Assembly: GCF_026309355.1 (NCBI RefSeq)
Contig: NZ_JAPJZK010000004.1
Coordinates: 1 to 64,000 of the forward strand
Direction of reading: 5' to 3'
From: Spartinivicinus marinus
GTDB lineage: Bacteria; Pseudomonadota; Gammaproteobacteria; Pseudomonadales; Zooshikellaceae
Length of the DNA: 64,000 nucleotides
The position numbers were made by a program, and so were the translations under genes. The notes beneath the pieces were generated by a model. It was not told the origin of the DNA. It made no database searches and saw only the letters and a program-made list of their open reading frames with translations. Of the stretch, positions 9,294 to 16,900 are shown piece after piece (positions within the stretch are counted from its first letter, which is position 1; each line of letters starts with the position of its first letter).

Positions 9294-9908
9294 TCACTTT
9301 ATATTTAGCACTTTTTTGCCATTCTCTCTTAGCTCACCATTAGGGCCAACGTAGCTATACAGCGCTGGCCTGGTAATTTTCAATTCCTGGCATAGTTCGC
9401 TGACTGAAGTATCGCGGTTTTGCATGGCTACTTGAGCCAACCTCACTTGTGCTTTGGTGAGTTTGAATTTACGGCCACCCACTCGGCCTCTGGCTCTTGC
9501 TGCTTTTACGCCAGCAATGGTCCGTTCTCGGATTAGTTCACGCTCATATTCAGCTAATACCGCAAATATCCCAAATACTAATTTGCCGCTTGCTGTGGTG
9601 GTATCAATATCAGCCCCCTGACCTGTTAGCACTTTAAAGCTGATGCCTTTTTTATCTAAATCTTGTACAATATTTACCAAATGTTGTAAGTCTCGCCCTA
9701 AACGGTCTAGTTTCCAAACAACTAATACATCTCCCTCACGTAGGGATTTTAAACAGTTCTCTAAGCCGGGTCGATCATCTTTTTTCCCTGATGCCTGGTC
9801 TACATAAATTTTGTCAGGGGATACGCCATAAGCAGTTAATGCATCCTGCTGTAAGTCCAATACTTGAGAACCATCTGATTTAGAGACACGGGCATAGCCA
9901 ATCAACAT
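9294..9908 (-). CDS. Small serine recombinase (resolvase/invertase family)
   Basis: 204 residues. The start MLIGYARVSKSDGSQVLDLQ carries the catalytic serine S9 and the YARVS motif. VWKLDRLGRDLQHLVN supplies the conserved arginines near residues 70-76, and LAEYERELIRERTIAGVKAA is the long E-helix. The C-terminus (RVGGRKFKLTKAQ, then VSELCQELKITRPALYSYVG) is the helix-turn-helix. The size is that of Tn3/Hin-type resolvases. On a plasmid it probably resolves multimers; no transposase or terminal repeats are seen. It faces an AT-rich region with repeated TTAATTAA-containing boxes that could be its recombination site. Confidence 0.93.
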   Translation of the reverse strand: MLIGYARVSKSDGSQVLDLQQDALTAYGVSPDKIYVDQASGKKDDRPGLENCLKSLREGDVLVVWKLDRLGRDLQHLVNIVQDLDKKGISFKVLTGQGADIDTTTASGKLVFGIFAVLAEYERELIRERTIAGVKAARARGRVGGRKFKLTKAQVRLAQVAMQNRDTSVSELCQELKITRPALYSYVGPNGELRENGKKVLNIK

Positions 9909-9943
9909 AAAACATCCTTTGTATGATTTTTAATCTGATTAGT

Positions 9944-10068
9944 AAGTTAATTAATCGTTCGTTTGCTTAACACTAAAAGAAGACCTGTAGATGTGGTAAC
10001 ATGTCGTAAATTAACTTGTTAATTAATCAAAGTAAACCAAACCAATAAAAACTATTATTAATTAACTT
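9944..10068. repeat. Inverted AAGTTAATTAAT boxes, candidate recombination site
   Basis: The 12-mer AAGTTAATTAAT is at 9944-9955 and its reverse complement at 10057-10068, with a related TTGTTAATTAATC at 10017-10029 between them. The set lies just upstream of the recombinase start and before the plus-strand gene at 10144. Spacing and multiplicity resemble a multi-site res region or a short invertible segment. AT-richness makes chance similarity possible. Confidence 0.4.
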
Positions 10069-10143
10069 ATCAATTAGGCGATCAAACGATCAAAACTTAA
10101 CCATCTCTATCCTTATTATTAATGGTTAACACAAGGGGGTTGC

Positions 10144-10422
10144 ATGACTCCGAAATTACATTGGGTTGAGGAGCCCGATAGCACCTATAAATTTTTTATT
10201 GGAGATATAGAAGTGACTGAGCCCAAATGGCTAAAAACACCCGTCAAAGTGCCATATCATTCAACCAATCGCGTTGTCAAAGCTCTATCAGTTGGGGTAA
10301 AAAAAGCGTTTAATGTCGTCCATAATTACCCGCTGACTATTGACGATTTAAACGGGTTTATTCCCAGCGATGCTGTCAGCACGCCCGCTTACTTAAAAAT
10401 CATGAGCCTTGATGGCCCTTAA
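10144..10422 (+). CDS. Hypothetical protein
   Basis: 92 residues, starting at an ATG with AAGGGGG five bases upstream, a strong ribosome site. Sequence features are LHWVEEPDSTYKFFIGDIEV, a basic central part (KVPYHSTNRVVKALSVGVKK) and a DDLNGFIP segment near the end. There is no signal peptide. It converges with the large terminase gene with an 8-bp gap. The family is not recognised. Confidence 0.55.
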   Translation: MTPKLHWVEEPDSTYKFFIGDIEVTEPKWLKTPVKVPYHSTNRVVKALSVGVKKAFNVVHNYPLTIDDLNGFIPSDAVSTPAYLKIMSLDGP

Positions 10423-10430
10423 TTTATTTA

Positions 10431-11927
10431 TCAGTGCGACAAGCTTTGTTTAGCCCAGGCTAATAGTTCATCACTACTATTGGTGTGGTCTAACTCCATG
10501 CCAGCCGGTATATAGTCGACTAACCAGGCCATAGCGTAAGTATCAAAAATATCCGGGGATTTAATGCCCTCCGCTCGCATTTTTTCTTTTGATTCGATAC
10601 GCCACTGGCCAACCTCATTAAATTTATAGGGAATTTTCACAAACTGATTTAGCGTTTTTTGTTTTACTGAATAGTGGTCATTTAAACGCAAGCGGTTATC
10701 GCGCAAGGCTTCTTTTACCATCACTGATGCAAAGTCGCGCTTACTTCTAAACCGAATTTTCTGGGTTTTACTATGGACCGGGGTGCCCCAGTGAATCCGA
10801 ATAACATCAATCCCCCTTTTTTCCAGGGTTTGAGCCGTAATTAATCCGTAGCCGTCAGCATCTACTCCAATTGTAATATTAGGGTATGACTGGGTTTCTT
10901 TTTCAACAATTTCCGCAAACTCAACCCCATCCACACCAGTATTCATTTCCAATAATTTTACGGACTCAGCTACCCGCTCATCATCAAAGCCCGACACCTT
11001 GAGTATGTTTAATACTGAGCTGTCGCGACCTTCACCACCTGCTATATCTGCAATGGCAATATAACCCCATTCCGATCGGTGCTCGACTTCATTTATAAAG
11101 CCTCGGTCGACATCATCACGACCTATCAGCATACCCTCAGCTTGTTTAGTGAAAGCGCCCAATACGCGAATGCAATATTCTGGTGATTGACGACCACCGT
11201 ATTGTTTTACTTTTTCAACTATATAAGACTGAGTGACCAGGGGGCTTTCTTCACTGTTAAGCTGAAATGCCGTAAAGCCATGATCATCAGGGCTGGTTTT
11301 AGCTAGAGAGTGGTGTGATTCATAAAAATAACCCGTAATGCGAGTAGGCTGGCTTAGTAAGACTAATCGGTTATCCGTTTGTGTGAGTGCACCAGTGATG
11401 TAATCAAATGCCTTATCTGATAAGCCTGAAGCCTCATCGACGATATACAACAGGTGGTCAGCGTGTTCGCCTGCCAGTGCTTCCTCATTACCTAATCGAT
11501 AACCTTTAATACCAACAGACCATGACTTTTGAAAACCAACGGCGTAAAATTGCTCCGCCGTCAGCGTGAAGACCTCATCCAGCCACGGAAATCGGTTGAC
11601 GGCTTTTTGCCAATAGTCTGCTAAATATTTAAATATCCCGATTTTTACCTGCTCGACCTTATTTGCCGTGATAACTACCCGCGCCTTTGGATAGGTGGTC
11701 ATAAAGGCAATAATCAACATCGCTAGCAAACTGGATTTACCGGTACCATGACCAGATGACACCGACACACGACACCCTTCTTGTTGTATTGAGAATGCTA
11801 ACGGGCACTGCTGGTGAGTTAAGTGCATCCCACAAACATCTAATGCCAGGCGCTCCCAGTCATGTCGATAGCGGGCAACATAAGCCGGGTATTCTGGGGA
11901 AGATAGCGCTGTTTTGCGCTTAGCCAT
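10431..11927 (-). CDS. Phage terminase large subunit
   Basis: 498 residues. The N-terminal ATPase has Walker A SSGHGTGKSS at residues 57-66 and Walker B LLYIVDEASG at about 159-168, with coupling motif LLSQPTR near 190-196. The C-terminal RNase H-like nuclease begins at AIADIAGGEGRDSS (D294) and continues with IGVDADGYG (D356, D358). A closing DIFDTYAMAWL segment supplies a last aspartate. It powers translocation of DNA into the prohead and cuts the concatemer. The ATG overlaps the end of the small-subunit gene by eight bases. It is the last gene of the lysis-packaging operon. Confidence 0.9.
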   Translation of the reverse strand: MAKRKTALSSPEYPAYVARYRHDWERLALDVCGMHLTHQQCPLAFSIQQEGCRVSVSSGHGTGKSSLLAMLIIAFMTTYPKARVVITANKVEQVKIGIFKYLADYWQKAVNRFPWLDEVFTLTAEQFYAVGFQKSWSVGIKGYRLGNEEALAGEHADHLLYIVDEASGLSDKAFDYITGALTQTDNRLVLLSQPTRITGYFYESHHSLAKTSPDDHGFTAFQLNSEESPLVTQSYIVEKVKQYGGRQSPEYCIRVLGAFTKQAEGMLIGRDDVDRGFINEVEHRSEWGYIAIADIAGGEGRDSSVLNILKVSGFDDERVAESVKLLEMNTGVDGVEFAEIVEKETQSYPNITIGVDADGYGLITAQTLEKRGIDVIRIHWGTPVHSKTQKIRFRSKRDFASVMVKEALRDNRLRLNDHYSVKQKTLNQFVKIPYKFNEVGQWRIESKEKMRAEGIKSPDIFDTYAMAWLVDYIPAGMELDHTNSSDELLAWAKQSLSH

Positions 11928-13035
11928 TTTCCTTACGCCACTCCGTTAACCATGCCTGGCGTTCTTGTAACCATTTCGCTTCTTTTTCTTGCTTGGCTTT
12001 GTTTTCAGCACACAAGGCGTCTAGTTCTTCTTCAGAAATACCAGGCTCAGTCTCGGGCTCGGTATTATCGAGCATTTGTTTTACTTGCAGTTTGAGTACG
12101 TCAGGTAGCGGTATGCCTTGCCCTTCTAATTGATAAGCTGCTTGTATTGGGGAAATACTGTCGTCTTTGAGCTGCTGGAGTACTTTAGTTTGAATCGTGA
12201 GCTTATCACGCTTCGTCAGATCATCATCATTTTTCAGCTTTTCATGTAAGTTAGTGAGCTGGTTTAGCCGGCCCGTTAGCCGTTGAATAATGCTGTCGAA
12301 GTCGGGCCGCCTTCTGATTTCAGTGCGGCTATTCGTAGGGGCCGTGCCGTTATCACCTTCCATATCAACAACCTCACTGACTGGCAACTCGGCTTCTTCT
12401 TCATCGATGGCATGCTCTAAAGCAACAGTGCGAGCTAGGCGAATTCGAATTAAATCCATTTCACCTTTAATCGAGCGCTGTAAATGTTGGTTGTTATTAC
12501 AAAATCGGCGCTCTTCATCGGTATAAAAGCGACTGTATAAACCATGCTCATAACGATTTTGGTTGCCTTGAGGTGCCCCAGCGCCTGGACGCTTGCCCCC
12601 GCGACCGTTTGATTGAGTGTCACATTTAACTATTTTATTTTTTGGGGAGTCGATGGTGCCATTTGTCCCCCCAACAGAAAAATTATCTTGCACATTATTT
12701 ATAACATTTGCGCATTTTTCAATTTGCGCACTTTCATCACCATCATTTTGCGCATTTTGGTAAATTTGCGCAGTATTTTTGCGCACTTTAGTCGACTTTT
12801 GCGCAGTTTTTTTGCGCGTTTCTATTTCTAATTGCGCGTGTTTTTGCGCAGTTCCTGTCGCTATTTTTTCCAATGCTAGTTCTGCTGCAGCCTTTGTAAT
12901 ATGGCGTCTAGCAGTGTTCCACCGATCGTCACCGACATGCTCATCATACCACTTGCGCGGACTAATTTTTGTCTTTGTCCACGATTGCGCATATTCTTTA
13001 ATTAATTTATCCCAATAGTCTTTACCTTTACTCAC
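11920..13035 (-). CDS. Terminase small subunit-like DNA-recognition protein
   Basis: 371 residues, longer than usual for TerS. The N-terminal 60 residues (WDKLIKEYAQSWTKTKISPR onwards) look like a helix-turn-helix-type DNA-binding region. Residues 70-115 are low-complexity, rich in A-Q, K and N, and are encoded by the GCGC box array. Then comes GRGGKRPGAGAPQGNQNRYE, the motif common in phage small terminases, followed by GLYSRFYTDEE and acidic helical segments. Its position directly before and overlapping TerL supports the role of packaging-site recognition. Several early methionines are absent, so the ATG at 13035 is taken; it overlaps the upstream gene by 4 bp. Confidence 0.75.
   Translation of the reverse strand: MSKGKDYWDKLIKEYAQSWTKTKISPRKWYDEHVGDDRWNTARRHITKAAAELALEKIATGTAQKHAQLEIETRKKTAQKSTKVRKNTAQIYQNAQNDGDESAQIEKCANVINNVQDNFSVGGTNGTIDSPKNKIVKCDTQSNGRGGKRPGAGAPQGNQNRYEHGLYSRFYTDEERRFCNNNQHLQRSIKGEMDLIRIRLARTVALEHAIDEEEAELPVSEVVDMEGDNGTAPTNSRTEIRRRPDFDSIIQRLTGRLNQLTNLHEKLKNDDDLTKRDKLTIQTKVLQQLKDDSISPIQAAYQLEGQGIPLPDVLKLQVKQMLDNTEPETEPGISEEELDALCAENKAKQEKEAKWLQERQAWLTEWRKENG
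12707..12850. repeat. Nine TTGCGCA/G boxes inside the terS gene, candidate packaging site
   Basis: Plus-strand boxes TTGCGCA or TTGCGCG start near 12708, 12724, 12748, 12766, 12779, 12799, 12812, 12832 and 12844, most preceded by extra Ts. Spacings of 16, 24, 18, 13, 20, 13, 20 and 12 bp are mostly not multiples of three. The boxes therefore encode Ala-Gln, Arg-Lys or Cys-Ala depending on frame. Conservation of DNA across three frames suggests a protein-binding array rather than a peptide repeat. Two more, TTGCGCG and TTGCGCA, lie at 12953 and 12985. Confidence 0.6.
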
Positions 13036-13481
13036 ACTTCACCTTTCAAATGCTCAAATGATTGTAGGATTTGGGTTAATTGTTTGTTCGCTTGCTCAAG
13101 TTCTTCGTTACGTAATTTCAGTTGCTTTACTTCTTCATGTAAGGCACGGTTAGCCCGGTCCAGGTTATCCAGCTTCAGCCGCATGGTTGATAAAGCCTGC
13201 TCAAATTTCTGATTTTCAGCCGTGAGCTTTTCTTCATAATCGTTTTTGATGTTAGTGACAGTAATATCAAAATGTTCTCTAACCGAATCAATGACGCTGG
13301 CCTGCATATCCACCAGGCTTTTACTGGCATTCAACAGTGCTTCTTTTTCTTTCGCATGGGTTAAATTCTCTTCTTTTTTCTTGAGAATAAACTTCCAAAA
13401 CCCAGTGTTACCTAGAATGGCACCGGCTACAGCGGCACTACTGGTTAATATAATATTGGTGGTATTTAACAACTCATTCAT
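13032..13481 (-). CDS. Membrane-anchored coiled-coil protein in lysis operon
   Basis: 149 residues from the ATG at 13479-13481, which overlaps the o-spanin stop (ATGAATGA). An N-terminal hydrophobic span, TTNIILTSSAAVAGAILGNT, is followed by a basic KKK and a long heptad-repeat helix through the C-terminus (LDNLDRANRALHEEVKQLKL, then EELEQANKQLTQILQ). The topology is one membrane anchor with a cytoplasmic or periplasmic coiled coil. It sits between the spanins and the small terminase, and its function is unknown. It could link lysis or packaging to the membrane. Confidence 0.7.
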   Translation of the reverse strand: MNELLNTTNIILTSSAAVAGAILGNTGFWKFILKKKEENLTHAKEKEALLNASKSLVDMQASVIDSVREHFDITVTNIKNDYEEKLTAENQKFEQALSTMRLKLDNLDRANRALHEEVKQLKLRNEELEQANKQLTQILQSFEHLKGEV

Positions 13482-13743
13482 GGCTAGACTCGCTTTCACT
13501 CCACTGCTTAATGGCTGCTTTATCCGCATTGCATTGATCAATCACTGCTAATGCTGTTGTGGTTAGCGTTAATAATTCTTGATTGGTATGACCTGTCAGC
13601 TCTGGCTTAGGGCAAGGTTGTAGCCACTCGACAGGTGGTACCTGCCGGATAATCACTGGTTTAATGGTGGGTTTAGGGGTGATCAGTGAACAGGCGGACA
13701 ACATAATCAGGCAACTGCTGAGTATTCCAAGTCGTTTTGTCAT
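13474..13743 (-). CDS. Rz1-like outer-membrane spanin lipoprotein
   Basis: 89 residues. The signal sequence MTKRLGILSSCLIMLSACSL has a lipobox LSAC with lipidation cysteine C18. It is followed by a proline-rich stretch (ITPKPTIKPV, RQVPPVEWLQPCPKPEL) as in Rz1 proteins. The gene starts inside the 3' end of the i-spanin gene in another frame, 71 bp before its stop, the classic embedded Rz/Rz1 arrangement. It would reach from the outer membrane to the i-spanin and fuse the two membranes at lysis. Confidence 0.85.
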   Translation of the reverse strand: MTKRLGILSSCLIMLSACSLITPKPTIKPVIIRQVPPVEWLQPCPKPELTGHTNQELLTLTTTALAVIDQCNADKAAIKQWSESESSHE

Positions 13744-14011
13744 GAGCTTTGATAGTGGCTAACGCACGGTTTAGTTGCTGTTGAATTGTATCTAGATTGG
13801 CGGCGCGTTCTTTGGCGATTTGCCGTTGTTGATTCAGTGATTGCAGTAATTGATGATTCGCTGCTTGTGATTCCGATAGCTGATTGACTAATTGCTGATT
13901 TTTATTTACCAGTAACTGTTGTGTGTTTTTCAGATCCTTGACTTGCCAGAATTGCAGCAAGCAACCTGAAAATAATAATGTACCAATAATAAATATTGCT
14001 TTATTCAGCAT
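13673..14011 (-). CDS. Rz-like inner-membrane spanin
   Basis: 112 residues from the ATG at 14009-14011, coupled to the endolysin stop as TAATG. An N-terminal membrane anchor, AIFIIGTLLFSGCLLQFW, is followed by a glutamine-rich periplasmic coiled coil (LVNKNQQLVNQLSESQAANH, QSLNQQRQIAKERAANLDTI). The length is as in i-spanins. With the overlapping lipoprotein it forms the two-component spanin complex for the final lysis step. Confidence 0.85.
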   Translation of the reverse strand: MLNKAIFIIGTLLFSGCLLQFWQVKDLKNTQQLLVNKNQQLVNQLSESQAANHQLLQSLNQQRQIAKERAANLDTIQQQLNRALATIKAHDKTTWNTQQLPDYVVRLFTDHP

Positions 14012-14589
14012 TAACCTACCAACATGGATACCCAATAGCGCCAAATACGTTTAACGTAAGTTGTCGTTTCTTTAGCATGATGACTAGTCACGTTGGGAAG
14101 ACACTTAATAATCAGTTGATACAGTCGTGCATTGTTACAGCGTTTCTGTGCTTTCAGAATATTACCGGCACCGGCATTGTATGAGGCTAATGCCAATGAA
14201 TGTTTGTCTGCTGCTGGTCGTGGTGCCGTCCAAAACTTACGCATCTTAGCCATGTAAAAAGCGGAAGCTTGAATATTACTTTCTGGGTCAAACACCAGGT
14301 GTTTATCTAGCTTCAACTGTCGACTGATATCAGACCAGGTACCCGGCATAATTTGACCAAGCCCTTGTGCGCCAGCCGGTGATACAGCATTGGGCTTAAG
14401 TCGAGACTCTTGATAGAGCTGGGCTTTAAATAATCGCCAGTCAATCTCAGGTAAATATAACTTACTCGCTGACCGAATCATTTCATCGTATTGATCAGGA
14501 AAAAATGGTGCTGATAAGCCAGCACACGGCAAAGAAACGCATACCAAAATACAAAGCCACCGCCGTAAAAAATTGGTTTTCAATTGCAT
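14011..14589 (-). CDS. Lytic transglycosylase endolysin (SLT/GH23)
   Basis: 192 residues. A hydrophobic N-terminal segment WLCILVCVSLPCAGLSAPFF is a signal peptide or signal-arrest anchor. The catalytic motif is QLYQESRLKPNAVSPAGAQG with the acid E61, followed by LGQIMPGTW, and near residue 137 LALASYNAGAGNI. These are the three SLT-domain signatures. It cleaves glycan strands to 1,6-anhydro-MurNAc without water. It lies between the holin-like gene, which it overlaps by 95 bp, and the spanins, so it is the endolysin of the cassette. Export by Sec could make the holin a pore or pinholin type. Confidence 0.9.
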   Translation of the reverse strand: MQLKTNFLRRWLCILVCVSLPCAGLSAPFFPDQYDEMIRSASKLYLPEIDWRLFKAQLYQESRLKPNAVSPAGAQGLGQIMPGTWSDISRQLKLDKHLVFDPESNIQASAFYMAKMRKFWTAPRPAADKHSLALASYNAGAGNILKAQKRCNNARLYQLIIKCLPNVTSHHAKETTTYVKRIWRYWVSMLVG

Positions 14590-14743
14590 TATTTAGCCAC
14601 TCAGAAAAAGAAATTTTTGCGCGTTTATCGTAAATTCGAAGTAATGCTAATGAGGCGGATATTGCGATTAATAAATACGCTAGTTTAATGCTGAGCGTGA
14701 AAATACCAAGAGATTGGTATAAGTCAGTAGAAACTCCATCCAT
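14495..14743 (-). CDS. Putative holin
   Basis: 82 residues with two hydrophobic segments: LGIFTLSIKLAYLLIAISAS near residues 12-31, and FFTAVALYFGMRFFAVCWLI near 58-77, joined by a basic loop (RIYDKRAKISFSEW). Size, topology and position as the first gene of the lysis cassette support a class II holin. It overlaps the endolysin gene. No holin family is recognised by sequence alone. Confidence 0.7.
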   Translation of the reverse strand: MDGVSTDLYQSLGIFTLSIKLAYLLIAISASLALLRIYDKRAKISFSEWLNNAIENQFFTAVALYFGMRFFAVCWLISTIFS

Positions 14744-14933
14744 TAATACACCTCTGAATGGTTGCTGATTCGATCAAAATTAACTCAATTCACGCTGATC
14801 TACGACTTAAGTATTACAAAAAAAATGTGTTCAATGTGCGCATTTATATAATATACTGCTTGCCGTCATCAGCGAGTAATGAATGTATCACAGATGACTT
14901 TTTAACCTGGATGATAAAAAAATATTGGAATGT

Positions 14934-15206
14934 ATGGATATGTTTAGAAAACGAAAGGATCCAGTTATACCAAGCTGTATCAGTGCCTATCAACGCACGA
15001 TTTTAGCCATGGAACTGACCGATTCAGTGAATAATGTTGTACTCACTAATTGTGTCATGGGCCTGGGTTATGAAGCAGGAACAGCGCTTTGGTATAAAAA
15101 AATGGGTAATTTAATTGTGCCAGCTACTATGGATTTTATTTTAGAGGGTGCACTAGATGAAGCAGGAATAGATGTCGTGAGGAATAAACCAACAGCAAAA
15201 AAGTAA
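14934..15206 (+). CDS. Hypothetical protein
   Basis: 90 residues from the ATG at 14934, with another ATG two codons later. The sequence is RKRKDPVIPSCISAYQRTIL, then VVLTNCVMGLGYEAGTALWY, then a DFILEGALDEAGIDVVRNKP end. It is mixed hydrophobic and charged with no clear membrane span or signal. It is the first of three small plus-strand genes divergent from the lysis operon. The family is not recognised. Confidence 0.5.
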   Translation: MDMFRKRKDPVIPSCISAYQRTILAMELTDSVNNVVLTNCVMGLGYEAGTALWYKKMGNLIVPATMDFILEGALDEAGIDVVRNKPTAKK

Positions 15207-15289
15207 AGGCAGGAGTTTTGGTCAATCTTTGCACGGACAACCAAAACCCCCTAGTCACCAACATCACCAATTAAAAAAGGAGTCTGCCA

Positions 15290-15466
15290 ATGACTGAGGC
15301 TGAATATAACACAGTGCGCAACTTAAAGGTAAGCCGCCCTATACCATCCGACTTAATCCCAGAAGTTTTACGTTATGCCTGTACCTGTAAATCCATAGTA
15401 GGTAAGGCCATTATCAAACGAATTGCTGATGAGATTGAGCGCAATAATCAACTAGTACCTACATGA
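15290..15466 (+). CDS. Small hypothetical protein, 58 residues
   Basis: ATG at 15290-15292 preceded by AAGGAG eight bases upstream; the stop TGA at 15464-15466 overlaps the next start as ATGA. The product begins MTEAEYNTVRNLKVSRPIPS and continues with YACTCKSIVGKAIIKRIADE, a basic amphipathic helix. The strong ribosome site and stop-start coupling to the HTH gene argue that it is real despite its length. Confidence 0.65.
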   Translation: MTEAEYNTVRNLKVSRPIPSDLIPEVLRYACTCKSIVGKAIIKRIADEIERNNQLVPT

Positions 15467-15729
15467 CCAACAACGAAAAACTAAAAATTGTACAAAAGGC
15501 CTTCAAATTGAAGGCCCATGAAGTTGCTGTAATTTGTTTCTGTTCTAGTCGCAATACAGTTACAACCTGGCGATCAAAAAAAGGGACAGGAAGATATAGA
15601 AATATGCCTACCTCAAAATGGGCTCATTTAGAAAAATATTTAATTGAGCAAGGCCTAGTAAAAAATAAAGCCGATTTAGACCGCTTACTGGAAGAACACA
15701 GTACACAACCAATTACTGAAGACGACTGA
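15463..15729 (+). CDS. Small Cro-like helix-turn-helix protein
   Basis: 88 residues. LKIVQKAFKLKAHEVAVICF followed by SSRNTVTTWRSKKGTGRYRN reads as a helix-turn-helix resembling Cro/YdaS-type regulators: KAHEVAVI as the first helix and NTVTTWRSK as the recognition helix. The C-terminal helix HLEKYLIEQGLVKNKADLDR and an acidic tail follow. Coupled by ATGA overlap to the upstream gene. Likely a phage transcription regulator, with target sites unknown. Confidence 0.6.
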   Translation: MTNNEKLKIVQKAFKLKAHEVAVICFCSSRNTVTTWRSKKGTGRYRNMPTSKWAHLEKYLIEQGLVKNKADLDRLLEEHSTQPITEDD

Positions 15730-15845
15730 TAGAGTATGAAGATTCAGGCTGATTTGTTTGTTTAATGGCTGCTAAGTATAGCACTTTTCTTGGCCAGCGG
15801 CTTTGCAGTGCGATGACATCAAACAAGCAGCCAACTTACTACACG

Positions 15846-15880
15846 TTATGCACAAGGTTATCCACTATAACTGTGGAAAA
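15846..15880. promoter_or_regulatory. Cluster of three DnaA-box-like sequences
   Basis: TTATGCACA at 15846-15854 matches the consensus TTATNCACA exactly. TTATCCACT at 15858-15866 and the inverted TGTGGAAAA at 15872-15880 each match 8 of 9. Three within 35 bp, in a 400-bp gap next to ssb, suggest a replication start or DnaA-titration site. The rest of the gap (15730-16134) holds a hairpin AGGCCC/GGGCCT at 15965-15982 and no convincing gene. Confidence 0.55.
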
Positions 15881-16134
15881 CTGGTTAAAATACATTCACT
15901 TTTGAGAATAAAAGTCAATATTGGAAATGTTAGTTTGTGGAATACTATCTATGAAGTTAAGCAAAGGCCCTTTTGCGGGCCTATACCAAGCTCCTCGTTA
16001 GAGGAACATGCCAGATATTACCATTTCTGGTAACAGGGTACTTATACTACAGCTGAGCCAACCGCCCAACATGTTTTTAATTATTAGCTTATTCTTACAA
16101 ACAACGCCGTTACTCAAAACTAGTCTCAGCTGGA

Positions 16135-16410
16135 ATGATCACTTTAATCAGGTATTTTCTACTTTGCTTGGGCAGCTTCTTGCTGTTACTCGCCACTCTA
16201 ACTGCCTTCTTACAGTTATTACATTACCTGGATGCACATAGCTGGGTCAGCTTTAACTTTAGTATCCTGCATGACCGACTACCTCACCTACTCCACTCAC
16301 TATTACATGACATCAATATTGGAATATTCAGCTTTATAGCTGGAACAGTGCTTTTAATTTCTTATGTTGCAATTGGTCGTCTTGAGCAACGACAACGCCG
16401 TATATACTGA
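16135..16410 (+). CDS. Putative small membrane protein
   Basis: 91 residues with two strong hydrophobic spans, LIRYFLLCLGSFLLLLATLT near the N-terminus and IGIFSFIAGTVLLISYVAIG near residues 61-80, and a basic tail RLEQRQRRIY that fits the positive-inside rule. The ATG is preceded only by a weak GCTGGA. It converges on ssb. The regular topology supports it, but the lack of a recognised family and weak start leave doubt. Confidence 0.4.
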   Translation: MITLIRYFLLCLGSFLLLLATLTAFLQLLHYLDAHSWVSFNFSILHDRLPHLLHSLLHDINIGIFSFIAGTVLLISYVAIGRLEQRQRRIY

Positions 16411-16426
16411 GCAGCTTTCAGACCGC

Positions 16427-16900
16427 TCAAAAAGGGATGTCATCCCAGTCAGCTGGCGGTTGCTGATAATTTTGCTGCGCCGGCATAGACATCGACTGTT
16501 GTCCTGCTGCTGGCGTATTTTGTGGTGCCTGATAGTTTGTTGGTTGTTGTTGATTCTGTTTAGCCTGGCTATCGATTCTTTGCCACTGATCTGCAACTAT
16601 CTCAGTGGTATATCGGTCTGAGCCATCTTTAGCCTGCCATTTGCGGGTTTTTAATTTCCCCTCCACATAGATTTTTCCACCCTTTTTTAAATATTGGGCA
16701 GCTATTTCAGCCAGCTTTCCAAACAGAACTATTTGGTGCCATTCAGTTTGGGTTTTAACTTGTCCAGTTTGTTTATCTTTCCACTTTTCCCCGGTTGCCA
16801 CACTTAACCGGGTGACAGCGGTGCCATTTGGCAAATATCGCGCATCGGGATCTGCTCCAAGATTGCCTACCAGAATTACTTTATTTACGCCTTTTTCCAT
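16427..16900 (-). CDS. ssb: Single-stranded DNA-binding protein
   Basis: 157 residues. The start [20 protein letters not shown] with [20 protein letters not shown] is the SSB OB-fold, then [20 protein letters not shown] and [16 protein letters not shown] glutamine- and proline-rich linker from about 115 leads to the acidic tip DWDDIPF, which recruits partner proteins. The full-length bacterial form suggests it interacts with host replication factors and may support RecT annealing. The start overlaps the nuclease gene by 16 bp, so they form one operon. Confidence 0.96.
   Translation of the reverse strand: MEKGVNKVILVGNLGADPDARYLPNGTAVTRLSVATGEKWKDKQTGQVKTQTEWHQIVLFGKLAEIAAQYLKKGGKIYVEGKLKTRKWQAKDGSDRYTTEIVADQWQRIDSQAKQNQQQPTNYQAPQNTPAAGQQSMSMPAQQNYQQPPADWDDIPF

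Noticed and set aside
12613-13018. Plus-strand open frames opposite terS
   Set aside because: They are antisense to a terminase gene with clear context and consist of F/C/R-rich shadow sequence created by the TTGCGC boxes.
14758-15006. Plus-strand open frame of 82 codons
   Set aside because: No ribosome site, overlaps the better-supported frame from 14934, and reads as low-quality protein.
15803-16241. Two overlapping plus-strand open frames
   Set aside because: They cross the DnaA-box cluster and two hairpins, lack ribosome sites and show no protein-like pattern.
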